64,000 nt of DNA, taken from assembly GCF_012939995.1 (NCBI RefSeq), contig NZ_SPMZ01000026.1:1-64000 (forward strand), read 5' to 3'. Source of the DNA: Candidatus Competibacter phosphatis (GTDB lineage Bacteria; Pseudomonadota; Gammaproteobacteria; Competibacterales; Competibacteraceae). The first letter of the stretch is position 1. Every line of letters starts with the position of its first letter. A program made the translations under genes and the position numbers. Below are positions 53,557 to 62,045 of the stretch, piece by piece. Below the pieces are notes generated by a model that saw nothing but the letters and a program-made list of their open reading frames with translations, did not search any database and was not told the origin of the DNA.

Positions 53557-54216
53557 CTATCGATGCGGGGACAGCCGATACACCCGCTCCAGCAACCAAG
53601 TCAAACCACGCTCCCGCCAGCGTGACTCCTCGGCCAGCGCATCGCGGGTGTAGAGCAATTCCACTTCATGGGTGGCCTGGTACAGCGCCCGCACCTCCGC
53701 CTCGCCGACCGCGAACGGCGGTCCCGCCAATACACTCTGATCGTACTCCAGGGTCACCAGCAGCACCCGCGTCCCTACCGGCAGGATCGCATCGAGATGG
53801 CGGGCGTAGCGCGCGCGCATCGGCGGCGGCAACGCGATCAGCGAAGCCCGGTCGTAAATCCCGGCGGCATCGGCTAGATGCTGGGGTTCCAGGTCGAAAA
53901 AATCGCCGAGCAGAATACGGATCTCATCGACTTCCCAGATCTCGAACGCTCCTTCTCGCCAGCGGCGCGGCCTCAGCCCGTTCTCGGTGAAAAACGCTTC
54001 GACCGCGAGCCGGCTGATTTCCACGCCGGTCACCGGATGGCCTTCGCCGGCCAGCCACAGCAGATCGCGGCTCTTGCCGCACAGCGGGGCGAACACTCGC
54101 TGACCGGGACGCAGGTCGAGCTGGGTCCAAAATTGCTGGAGATGAACGTTGATGTCCTGTTGGTGAAAACCGATCTCGCTTCGCTCCCAGCGTTCGTGCC
54201 AAAAACTCGGTTCCAT
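53557..54216 (-). CDS. tpm: Thiopurine S-methyltransferase family protein
   Basis: The 219-residue protein starts with FWHERWERSEIGFHQQDINV and has the SAM loop VFAPLCGKSRDLLWLAGEGH, GVEISRLAVEAFF and YDRASLIALPPPMR, all typical of bacterial TPMT, which methylates selenium, tellurium or thiol compounds. It starts 31 bases after the end of the nucleotidyltransferase-fusion gene. Near-standard length and no odd features. Confidence 0.93.
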   Translation of the reverse strand: MEPSFWHERWERSEIGFHQQDINVHLQQFWTQLDLRPGQRVFAPLCGKSRDLLWLAGEGHPVTGVEISRLAVEAFFTENGLRPRRWREGAFEIWEVDEIRILLGDFFDLEPQHLADAAGIYDRASLIALPPPMRARYARHLDAILPVGTRVLLVTLEYDQSVLAGPPFAVGEAEVRALYQATHEVELLYTRDALAEESRWRERGLTWLLERVYRLSPHR

Positions 54217-54246
54217 GGTCGTGCATCCAGGTTGGGTGAAAAAGAG

Positions 54247-55710
54247 TCAGCCCGGCCACCAAGCGCGGGGCGTGAACAGCGCGCCAGCGCCCTGCAACAG
54301 ATAACGCAGGTTCTTGCCGGCGCCACGCTGGCAGGCGTAGAAAACGTCGCTCATTAGCCGTGTCTCGCGGGGCGCGCCGGCCGGCAAGATCAATTGCGTG
54401 GGACCGATCAACCCGGCCGGCGCCCGATCGGCGAGCCGCTCCCACTCCTCCCGCTGGCTGTCGGTAGCCTGCTCCGGGGTCAGCGGCTCCGCGCCCACCA
54501 GTCGCAGATCGCCGCTCACCACCGCCAACAAGCGCGGCAGGTGACGCAGCAACGGAATCGAGGTCATCCACTGCATGGTGACGAACGCCCGCCGCCGCCG
54601 AACGCCAAATTCATCGAATTCCAGGCGATTGCCGCGCAGCCGGGTCTCGCGCAAGGGATCGTCGAAATTCTCGACCAGCGCGGCGACCAGCGCCAACGGC
54701 CACAACGGCAGCGACAATAGCAACAGCAGTAACCCCCATAAGCGATCGAACGGCGCGGCCAGCACGTCGCCCAGCACCGTTTCGTGCTGGCTGGTCGGCG
54801 TGAAAGTCTCGATCATCGACCGCACCGCCCCGGTATCGACCTGAATCAGTCGATTGCCTTGGATAATGGCGTTCCGCACTTCCAACCGCTCACCGATGTA
54901 GGCATCCGACAACACCACACTGTCGCGCAGGATGGCATGACGATCCACGGTCACTCGGTTGGCGATCACCACCTCGCCGTAAAACTCGGCGCTGGCTTCA
55001 ACCCGGCAGTTCTCGCCGACGAAAACGACCCCCTGCTCCGGGCCGCGCGGTGACACCCTGGAACGCGGTCCCACGGTCAGCCTCGGCGCCACCTGCTGGC
55101 CCGGCACGATCAGGCCCGGAAAACGGCCGGCGGCGGCGTCGAGATTAGCTCGATGGTAAGCACTCGGCGATTCCAGTCGATTCAGGGCGGCACCGGGCAC
55201 TTCCACCACCGGCCAGGTGGGCGGCATCTCAACCGGTTCGGCGGACCAGCGCAACGGCTCCAACCCGCCCCGGCCGCCGGCACGGTGCAGGCACAGGCTC
55301 ACCGGCGCATTCGCCGCTCGGCCGTATACCACTGGACCGCTCACCTCGGCCGCCAAGCGCAGAAACTCATTCAGCGCCGCGCCGTGCAGCACATCGCCTC
55401 GCAAGGCGAGCAACTCGTCGGCCAGTTGGGATTGGCAATTTTCCACCACGGCATCCGGGTCTTCCTCGCCGCAAGTAAGGACATAATGCAACCGCATCTC
55501 CCAACGGCCACCGTCGCCTAGCGCCAACCGGAGTTCGTCGGCGAAGGGCGAAACCGCCACCACCGCCTCGCTCAGGCCGGCGGCACCCAGCGCTTCCAGG
55601 GTGTGCTCCAGCACCGATTTGCCCAGCACCGGCAACAGCGCGGCGCAAGTCCGGTCGGTCAGCGGCTCCAGTTCCCGGCCCAGCCGGTCGGCGAAAATCA
55701 GCGCCTGCAT
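54247..55710 (-). CDS. Nucleotidyltransferase, hexapeptide-repeat and sugar-transferase fusion
   Basis: Three parts can be seen. Residues 1-210 look like a sugar-nucleotidyltransferase (MQALIFADRLGRELEPLTDR, LLPVLGKSVLEHTLEALG), though the usual GGxGTR loop reads DRLGRE. Residues about 225-300 are hexapeptide-like beta-helix (VGENCRVEASAEFYGEVVIA, VTVDRHAILRDSV). The C-terminal 180 have a helix (LWGLLLLLLSLPLWPLALVA) and motifs of bacterial sugar phosphotransferases (SIPLLRHLPRLLAVVSGDLR, LVGAEPL, LIGPTQLI). The combination suggests an initiating glycosyl-phosphate transferase for exopolysaccharide. Confidence 0.7.
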   Translation of the reverse strand: MQALIFADRLGRELEPLTDRTCAALLPVLGKSVLEHTLEALGAAGLSEAVVAVSPFADELRLALGDGGRWEMRLHYVLTCGEEDPDAVVENCQSQLADELLALRGDVLHGAALNEFLRLAAEVSGPVVYGRAANAPVSLCLHRAGGRGGLEPLRWSAEPVEMPPTWPVVEVPGAALNRLESPSAYHRANLDAAAGRFPGLIVPGQQVAPRLTVGPRSRVSPRGPEQGVVFVGENCRVEASAEFYGEVVIANRVTVDRHAILRDSVVLSDAYIGERLEVRNAIIQGNRLIQVDTGAVRSMIETFTPTSQHETVLGDVLAAPFDRLWGLLLLLLSLPLWPLALVAALVENFDDPLRETRLRGNRLEFDEFGVRRRRAFVTMQWMTSIPLLRHLPRLLAVVSGDLRLVGAEPLTPEQATDSQREEWERLADRAPAGLIGPTQLILPAGAPRETRLMSDVFYACQRGAGKNLRYLLQGAGALFTPRAWWPG

Positions 55711-55752
55711 GGTCAGTAGACCCCTCGCTTCAGTAGCATGACCGGCACGGTC

Positions 55753-56542
55753 TCAAGAGGAAAAGGGCAACGAGAAGGAGGAAAGTCGGGTCCAGCACCA
55801 ACCTTGCCAGCGCCAATCCTGGCCTTCCGCCGCCAAGGCGCCTCGCCAACCGGCATCCAGCGGGAGGTTCAACACGCTCCATTCCCGGCCCGAGGCCTCC
55901 CGCAAACCGACCCGACCATCCGGCAACCGATCGTCCGGGAAACAAACCTCCAGGCTTCGCAAACCGCTGGCCAAACCGTCGCCCAGTGCCTTGGCGATCG
56001 CTTCCTTACGGGTCCAGCAGCTAAAAAAAGGCTTCCCGGAATCGTTCCGCCGGCAGCACCTGAAACGCCGCCCACTCACGCGGCGTGCACACGCGCTCGG
56101 CCACCGACGCATCGTTCACCACCCGATTCAGGCACTCCAAATCCACGCCAACCTCGCGACGGGCTATCGCATACAACGCTCGCTCGCCGCTGTGCGACAG
56201 GTTGAAACGCAGACCCGCGTCGGCATCCTCACCCGCCAACAGCGGCTTGCCGCGCGGCCCACAAGCGAAACACAGCGCCTTTGCGGGCCGATTCAGGTAC
56301 GCGCCCAACAATTCCCGCAGCAGGCCGCGCCCGACGACAAAACGATCGCGGTGTGCGGGAAAGTGAAACCGCGCCGCCCGCTCCCGCTCGTCCGCCGTCA
56401 GCGTCGCTGTCAGTTGCGCCAAGGACTTCGGCGGCTGATCCAGATCCGCCAACCACAGATGGATGCCGTCGGCGGTCAGCGCCGGTTTCCAGCCATCGAC
56501 GGGCGCCTCCGACCAAATTGACGCAATCGTCCTATCGTTCAT
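55753..56542 (-). CDS. 4'-phosphopantetheinyl transferase (Sfp/HetI type), one frameshift
   Basis: The enzyme loads CoA-derived phosphopantetheine on carrier proteins. The N-terminal piece has RARFHFPAHRDRFVVGRGLL without the first R, PRGKPLL, FNLSHSGERALYAIA and VGVDLECL with the metal-binding Asp/Glu. One extra base in A7 56023-56029 cuts the frame; without it, REAFFSCWTRKEAIAKALG, the second conserved motif, follows. Corrected length is about 262 residues. No polyketide or nonribosomal peptide gene is in the window. Confidence 0.85.
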
Positions 56543-56600
56543 CGGCGCACACGGTTACAGTGAGCGCCCATTCAGCCACCGATTCCAGGGGAAACATCCC

Positions 56601-57005
56601 ATGAGCCATACCATCGACATCAAAGTGCGAGGCTACCACCTCGACCTGTTCCGCCACGTCAACAACGCCCGTTATCTGGAATTTCTGGAGGAGGCCCGCT
56701 GGAATCTGCTGGAAAGCCGGGGCAACATGGATCTTCTGGAACAGCACGGCTACACCTTTGCCGTGGTCAATATCAACATCAACTACCGTCGCGCCGCCTT
56801 CATGGGCGAAATCCTGCAAATTGCCACCTCGGTGAAAACCATCGGCACCCGCAGTTGCGTAATGCACCAGCGGGTCACTCTCAAGGACAGCGATACCGTG
56901 GTTGCCGACGCCGACGTCACCTTCGTCATCGTCGACACCCACACCGACAAGGCCGCGCCGCTGGAGGGCGAATTGCGGGTGGCGATAGAGCGGCTGGCAA
57001 CTTGA
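56601..57005 (+). CDS. Hotdog-fold acyl-CoA thioesterase (YbgC/FcbC type)
   Basis: The 134-residue protein has the 4HBT motif LDLFRHVNNARYLEFLEEAR, with the catalytic Asp replaced as in many family members by the D of HLDLFRHVN; INYRRAAFMGEIL and VMHQRVTL follow. The ATG lies eight bases after GGGGA. It diverges from the phosphopantetheinyl transferase gene and converges with galE. Substrate unknown. Confidence 0.88.
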   Translation: MSHTIDIKVRGYHLDLFRHVNNARYLEFLEEARWNLLESRGNMDLLEQHGYTFAVVNININYRRAAFMGEILQIATSVKTIGTRSCVMHQRVTLKDSDTVVADADVTFVIVDTHTDKAAPLEGELRVAIERLAT

Positions 57006-57018
57006 GCGCGGGCGCGGC

Positions 57019-57993
57019 TCATCCCTCACGACCGCCCTCCCAGCGCCAGGCATGGGCAACGATGGTCGCCAGATCCGCGTAACGCGGGTTCCACCCCAGT
57101 TCGGCCCGCGCCCGTCTGGAATCGGCCACCAGCCGCGCCGGATCGCCCGGCCGGCGCTCGCCGTATACCACTGGAATTTCGCGGCCGGTGACGGCGCGGG
57201 CGGTGTCGATCACTTCCCGCACCGAGAAACCGTTGCCGTTGCCGAGGTTGAAAGCGCCGCCGCCAGCCCCGTCCCACAACCGTTGCAGCGCCAACAGATG
57301 CACCTCGCACAGATCGGTCACATGGATGTAGTCGCGGACACAGGTGCCGTCCGGCGTGTCGTAGTCGGTGCCGAATACGGTGATGTTCGGCCGGCGGCCG
57401 GCGGCGGCTTGCAACACCAGCGGAATCAAATGGGTCTCCGGCTCATGGCGCTCACCCAGTTCGCCGTCGGGATCGGCACCGGCGGCGTTGAAGTAACGCA
57501 GGCACACCGCTTTCAACCCGTAAGCCACCTCGTAATCCGACAGCATCTGCTCGACCATCCACTTGCCGCGTCCGAAGGGGTTGATGGGATTCTTGGGATG
57601 ATCCTCGTCGATGGGTGTCCGCAGCGGTTCGCCGAAAATCGCCGCCGTGGACGAAAAGATGAAGTGGTTGATCCGATGCGCGACCATCGCATCCAGCAAA
57701 TACTGAGTCTTGAACACGTTGTTGAGATAGTACTTGGCCGGCTCGCGCACCGATTCGCCGACTTGGATATGGGAGGCGAAATGCAGCACGCCGTCGAAGC
57801 GCGAGGTTCTGAGCAACTCATCCAGCAGGTCCCGTTCGCCCAGATCCCCCAATACGAAGCGTCCGCCCTTGACCGCGTCACGGTGGCCGGCGGACAGATT
57901 GTCCAACACCGTCACCTCGAACCCCCGCTGGCAGAGCAGCTTGACCATGTGGGAACCGATATAACCCGCTCCGCCGACCACGAGCACACGCAT
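57019..57993 (-). CDS. galE: UDP-glucose 4-epimerase-like protein with Phe at the catalytic Tyr position
   Basis: A short-chain dehydrogenase-type sugar epimerase of 324 residues. NAD binding is GGAGYIGSHMVKLL; LHFASHIQVGESVREPAKYY, FSSTAAIFGEP, RYFNAAGADPDGE, GTCVRDYIHVTDL and FNLGNGNGFSV are GalE marks. The YxxxK motif reads FGRGK, with Phe for the catalytic Tyr (codon TTC) and the Lys kept. In E. coli GalE, Tyr-to-Phe at this position nearly abolishes activity. Real change or a substitution error. Confidence 0.88.
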   Translation of the reverse strand: MRVLVVGGAGYIGSHMVKLLCQRGFEVTVLDNLSAGHRDAVKGGRFVLGDLGERDLLDELLRTSRFDGVLHFASHIQVGESVREPAKYYLNNVFKTQYLLDAMVAHRINHFIFSSTAAIFGEPLRTPIDEDHPKNPINPFGRGKWMVEQMLSDYEVAYGLKAVCLRYFNAAGADPDGELGERHEPETHLIPLVLQAAAGRRPNITVFGTDYDTPDGTCVRDYIHVTDLCEVHLLALQRLWDGAGGGAFNLGNGNGFSVREVIDTARAVTGREIPVVYGERRPGDPARLVADSRRARAELGWNPRYADLATIVAHAWRWEGGREG

Positions 57994-58361
57994 GGGGATT
58001 TTTCCTCTATTTTCGATACTTACAGGTTAATCAATGTGGCGTTCCCATACCGACCACCCTGTGACTGGGATACATGGAATCACTTGGATCACCAATCGCG
58101 GCACACTCTGGACAGGTTCATCGGCAGGAGGATCGGGAGAAAAGCGGCATGAAACATCGCTGCGGCGCATCCTGCGATACTTGGCGCCCGAACAGGGTCA
58201 GGGCCGCGAACGAGCACGATCGGTCTCGCAACCCGAACGACGACGAATAAGCGGCCCTGCTTCAAGCACTGCGGTAGGTTCGCTCAAACCAGCCCCGCAA
58301 GGTAACCGGAATCAAGTTCGCATCCGGCATTTTTCCGGCAATCCGGCTCGCCGTCGACGGT
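57994..58361. other. Spacer without recognisable gene
   Basis: About 370 bases between the galE start and the end of the coiled-coil gene. No domain is recognisable in any frame. Confidence 0.4.
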
Positions 58362-59402
58362 CTAGGCACTTCGCTCGCGGTGCAGGCGCAGCAAGCGCTC
58401 CATCAACTGTTCGATCTCGACTTCCAGCGCGATCTTCTCCTGTTCCGCCTGACGATCGCGCGCCGCCAGCTTTTCTTCCAACTGCTGGCGTTCCCGCTGG
58501 GCTTGTTCCACTTGTCGACGCAACTCGTGCGTCTCCTGATCCACAAGCTCGGCCAACTCGGACGAGGGAATCTCGACGCTCGCAATCGTCGCCTGTTCCC
58601 GCAATACCCGGCGCTCGGCCTGCAACCGCTCCAACTGCTCCCGCATCGCCTGACATTCTTCTTCCCAAGCCAACCGCTGCTGGTCCAATTCCCGCGCCGC
58701 CGCCGACTTGATCTGTTCCGCCAAACGCTGGCTGTCCGGCGACGGGCCGTAACCGCTGTGACTGGCTCGTGCTTTCTGCAGCGACAGATTGTCTTCCAAG
58801 GTATTCATCTGGATCTGCAAAGCCAGTCGCTCGCGCTCCCACGACTCCTGTTGCTGCTCCAAGCGCTCGTCCAGCGCCGCCTTATCCTGCCGCAGCACCC
58901 GCAACTGTTCCTCGAACTGACTGTTATGCAGCAACAAGCTGTGCCGTTCGCGCTCCCATTGCTCGCTGTCCCGCGCGAAACGGTCCTGCAGTGCCACTTG
59001 CTCCCGTTCGAGACGTTCGATGGTATCGCGCAGCTTGGCGACCTCGCGCAGATGGGCTTGCTGTTGCTGGTCGCCAGCGGTTTGCAGATCGGCGCATTGT
59101 TGCTCCAGCGCGGCATAACGCGCGCGCTCCTGCTCCAGATCGCCTTCGAACCGCTGCTGCTGCTGCTGCTGCTGCTGGCGAACCTGATAAAGTGCCGTCC
59201 GCTCATCCTGCAAGGTACCTTGCAGTTCGCTGTATTTTATCTGGTCGTCGGTGAGTTCCGTTTGAGCCTGCGCTAGATCCCGCCGCAAGCTTCGGTAGGG
59301 CAACAGGTAGATCATCATGCCACCGGCCACCAAGCCGATCACTCCAATAATCAGATATATCATGATGTCCGCCATCACTGCTTCGCTCGCCATGGTGTGC
59401 AT
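58362..59402 (-). CDS. Membrane-anchored coiled-coil protein
   Basis: One helix near the N-terminus (IMYLIIGVIGLVAGGMMIYLL in essence, residues about 14-34) is followed by about 300 residues of almost unbroken coiled coil, with a Gln-rich stretch (VRQQQQQQQQRFEG) encoded by a CAG-type repeat near 59152-59179. Repeats of WEREWHS-like heptads (SEQWERERHSLLL, QESWERERLALQI) suggest internal duplication. The start taken is an ATG eight bases after GGGGA; a start at MADIM is also possible. Downstream of the membrane response regulator on the same strand, 43 bases away. Function unknown. Confidence 0.75.
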   Translation of the reverse strand: MHTMASEAVMADIMIYLIIGVIGLVAGGMMIYLLPYRSLRRDLAQAQTELTDDQIKYSELQGTLQDERTALYQVRQQQQQQQQRFEGDLEQERARYAALEQQCADLQTAGDQQQQAHLREVAKLRDTIERLEREQVALQDRFARDSEQWERERHSLLLHNSQFEEQLRVLRQDKAALDERLEQQQESWERERLALQIQMNTLEDNLSLQKARASHSGYGPSPDSQRLAEQIKSAAARELDQQRLAWEEECQAMREQLERLQAERRVLREQATIASVEIPSSELAELVDQETHELRRQVEQAQRERQQLEEKLAARDRQAEQEKIALEVEIEQLMERLLRLHRERSA

Positions 59403-59444
59403 GGACACATTCCCCGCTGGTTTCGGCGCGGGGTACCCACCCTT

Positions 59445-60554
59445 TCAGCGCAGCACATACGCCAGTACCGACGCGCCAACGCCGGCCGCCGCCGCCCACC
59501 CCGCCGCCAAATGAATGCGTCGTTGCAGGTCGCGCTGGGCGTCCGCCCACAACTGGCGTGTCGTTTGTTCGGCCGCCGCCGCCGCCGCGTCGGCTTGACT
59601 GACGGCCGCCTGGGTAGCCGCCGCTTCCGCAGCCGTGGTTGCCCGCGACACCATCTCCCGCGCCACGTTCTCCGCCGCTTCACGAGCATCCAGGCCGGCT
59701 TTTTGCGTGGCTTCGGCAAACCGCAGGCTCAACTGCCGCACCAACCGGTTGGACAGATCGTGCAGTTGATGTTGGCATACCTGACCCGCCACTTCCCGCG
59801 CCAGCTCTTCGAAATCGGCCCGTGCTTCGCGTCGGTAGGTCTCCAACCGCTGCTCCATCAACGGCAGCATCTGCGTTCGCAACGCGGCTTCGCTGGGTTG
59901 GACCTCGCGCGGTTCCGGCGGCTGCCATGCCGCTAGTTGTTCCGCGCAAATACGGCCGGCGATCCGAGCGCAGGTTTCCTGCTGGCTGGTTTCCACATCC
60001 TGCCGCAGTTTGGCAACCACATCGTTGATCAGCGGCAGCACCTGCGTCTCGATCGCCTCGTAGAAAACCTGCTCGGCTTTTTCGAGAGCAATCGCGCCGA
60101 CCTGGTCGGCCGTCATGCCTTCGGCGGTCGGCGTTGCCGTAACCGGTTCCGGCGAGCTGGGCGGAGGGAGATTGGCGGCATCGAACAGCACGTTAAACCG
60201 TTCGAGAATCGCCCCGAGGGTCTCGGGTATCGCCGGCTTGCTCAGCACACCGACAGCGCCGGCCGCCTGGGCTTCATCCTGATAGGAAGGCTCGTCCTTC
60301 GAGGTATACATAGCCACCGGAATTGAGGCGGTGGCGGGGCTGTTCTTGATCTGGCGCACCGCCGTAAGGCCATCCATGCAGGGCATGGTATGGTCCATGA
60401 AGATCGCATCCGGATGCTGGTCACGCAGATAGCTCAGCGCTTCTTCCGCCGAATCCACGGTATCCACGGTCATGCCGAAACCCTGCAACATCTTGCGCAA
60501 CATCAGCCGCGCCGACTTGGAGTCATCTACAACAAGGACATGTCGGACTGGCAT
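59445..60554 (-). CDS. Response regulator with coiled-coil output and C-terminal membrane anchor
   Basis: The receiver (residues 1-120) has LVVDDSKSARLMLRKML, the phospho-Asp in AIFMDHTMPCMDG and VLSKPA. A Pro/Thr linker leads to about 210 residues of Ala/Glu/Gln-rich helix, then a final hydrophobic segment (AAGWAAAAGVGASVLAYVL) ending at the C-terminus, so the protein should be tail-anchored with the receiver in the cytoplasm. No DNA-binding or enzymatic output domain. Unusual; it may recruit partners to the membrane, possibly the coiled-coil protein encoded next. Confidence 0.8.
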   Translation of the reverse strand: MPVRHVLVVDDSKSARLMLRKMLQGFGMTVDTVDSAEEALSYLRDQHPDAIFMDHTMPCMDGLTAVRQIKNSPATASIPVAMYTSKDEPSYQDEAQAAGAVGVLSKPAIPETLGAILERFNVLFDAANLPPPSSPEPVTATPTAEGMTADQVGAIALEKAEQVFYEAIETQVLPLINDVVAKLRQDVETSQQETCARIAGRICAEQLAAWQPPEPREVQPSEAALRTQMLPLMEQRLETYRREARADFEELAREVAGQVCQHQLHDLSNRLVRQLSLRFAEATQKAGLDAREAAENVAREMVSRATTAAEAAATQAAVSQADAAAAAAEQTTRQLWADAQRDLQRRIHLAAGWAAAAGVGASVLAYVLR

Positions 60555-61226
60555 AGAGACCCCCCTGGTTTTTTTTTCATGCAGATTAGCAGGATTTCCT
60601 CACGTTAAGAACGATTCTAACCGAACCGACGACGCTTACGCGGGATGCAGACATGGCGCCCTGTAAAGTTGGTAATCCATGACGACGACGCGATACACCG
60701 CGCGCGCCACGGAAGGAAGCAACGATCCGCATCGCCCTCTCGACCGCCATCGGACAGCCGCCCCCCTCTCAACGCCGACGACACGAGAACGCGCGTGGTG
60801 TAAACAAAGCACAACACCTGACCGAACGACGCCAGCGAATAGTTCAGCTTTTTCTCTCGTCCAGACCCAGTTTAAATCCCAGCAAGATGGAATCGAAAAG
60901 CAATAACGATGCCTAGCCCGCGAAAAACAGCTAGCATCAAAGCTGTGGGGGCCTTTCGATCGCACCGGACACGACGGCGCGCGGGCTGCCGAGTTCGTCG
61001 CTTGGCGGACCGGGAGCACAGTCAGCCAAAGCGAGCGCCAAGGCGATTGGCTTCAGATGTCACAAAAAGTCCATTCCTGACCCGGGCGGACCGCTTTGCG
61101 TCACTGGATGCTCATCGGAATGGTCATGATGGCGCCGTCGGAAAGTTGCGGGCCGCCATGCACCCCAGGACAACCGGTGCAACCGGGCGCTCGATCAGCA
61201 TCGCGCCCGTCAGGACATCGCATCGA
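60555..61226. other. Spacer without recognisable gene
   Basis: About 670 bases between the response regulator and the TetR gene. Short frames on both strands have no recognisable domain. It must hold the regulator's promoter; a T9 run follows its start region. Confidence 0.4.
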
Positions 61227-61847
61227 TCAAGTGCGGCGCCTCAGCGCGACATGGGCGGTAATCAGCTCGGGAACCCGCCGTCGCCATTCCTCATCGTGGC
61301 AGGCCGCAAGCAACTGGTGGAATAAACCACCGGCAAAGGCCCAGGTATCCAAGGCCACCATGTGGGGTTCGAGACCAAGGCGCAAGGTACCTCGTTCCCG
61401 AGCCCGGCGGTACGCCACTTCCACCTGGTCGAGAAAATCCAGCGCGGGCTTGTTGAGTTCGGCCTGTACCGCAGCGAACTCACCGACGTACTCACAGCGC
61501 GAAGCCATGATCTCGAACAGTTGCCGCACTTCCTGGCAACTTTCCAGGGCGTGAAAGAATTCCTGCAACGCCTTCTCGACCCCCTCCAGCGGATCATCGA
61601 GATCTTCCGCCAGCAGAAAACTACCGGTCCTAGCCAATAGTGGGGGCGATATCTGCTCCCGTATGGCGAAGAACAGATCCGCCTTGTTGGCGAAGTGCCA
61701 ATAGACAGCACCACGGGTCACGCCGGCGGCTTCCGCCACTTTCTCCAGCGAGGTGCGACTGACCCCGCATTCGTGAAAGACCCGACGGGCCGCATCGATG
61801 ATCTGTTGACGGGTACGTTCCGCTTCTTCCTTCGTTTTTCGGGCCAT
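61227..61847 (-). CDS. acrR: TetR-family repressor of RND efflux (AcrR/TtgR-like)
   Basis: The 206-residue protein has the TetR HTH: ARRVFHECGVSRTSLEKVAE then AGVTRGAVYWHFANKADLFF, followed by a ligand-binding domain with the AcrR-type pattern (RQLFEIMASRCEYVGEFAAV, HMVALDTWAFAGGLFHQLL). It is divergent from the MexA/AcrA-type gene, and an AcrR-like operator sits between them. GAGA lies eight bases before the chosen ATG; an upstream in-frame extension exists but would put the operator inside the gene. Confidence 0.9.
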   Translation of the reverse strand: MARKTKEEAERTRQQIIDAARRVFHECGVSRTSLEKVAEAAGVTRGAVYWHFANKADLFFAIREQISPPLLARTGSFLLAEDLDDPLEGVEKALQEFFHALESCQEVRQLFEIMASRCEYVGEFAAVQAELNKPALDFLDQVEVAYRRARERGTLRLGLEPHMVALDTWAFAGGLFHQLLAACHDEEWRRRVPELITAHVALRRRT

Positions 61848-61986
61848 CAAAATGTCTCTCGTACTTGAACAGATCCACCGGCACGCCAGGTCATCGGCTG
61901 AATCTTGCAAGAATCTCGGGCTGGACGAGGATCGGATACGTTCCATCCAAATGATAGGAATCGCAATTCTCATTCGTTCGACTATT

Positions 61987-62010
61987 TACATACATACACG
62001 ATTGTATATA
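61987..62010. promoter_or_regulatory. AcrR/TtgR-type operator
   Basis: The 24-base site reads TACATACA at one end and TTGTATATA at the other around a short centre, close to the palindrome that AcrR binds in E. coli (TACATACA with TGTATGTA). It lies 36 bases upstream of the acrA start, between the divergent genes, where it would repress acrAB and acrR. Confidence 0.75.
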
Positions 62011-62045
62011 ATTACCTCCATCTTGCCAATCATTGGAGATCAACC

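Noticed and set aside
59152-59179. CAG/CTG trinucleotide tract as an independent repeat element
   Set aside because: It encodes a Gln run in a coiled coil and is short; probably ordinary low-complexity coding.
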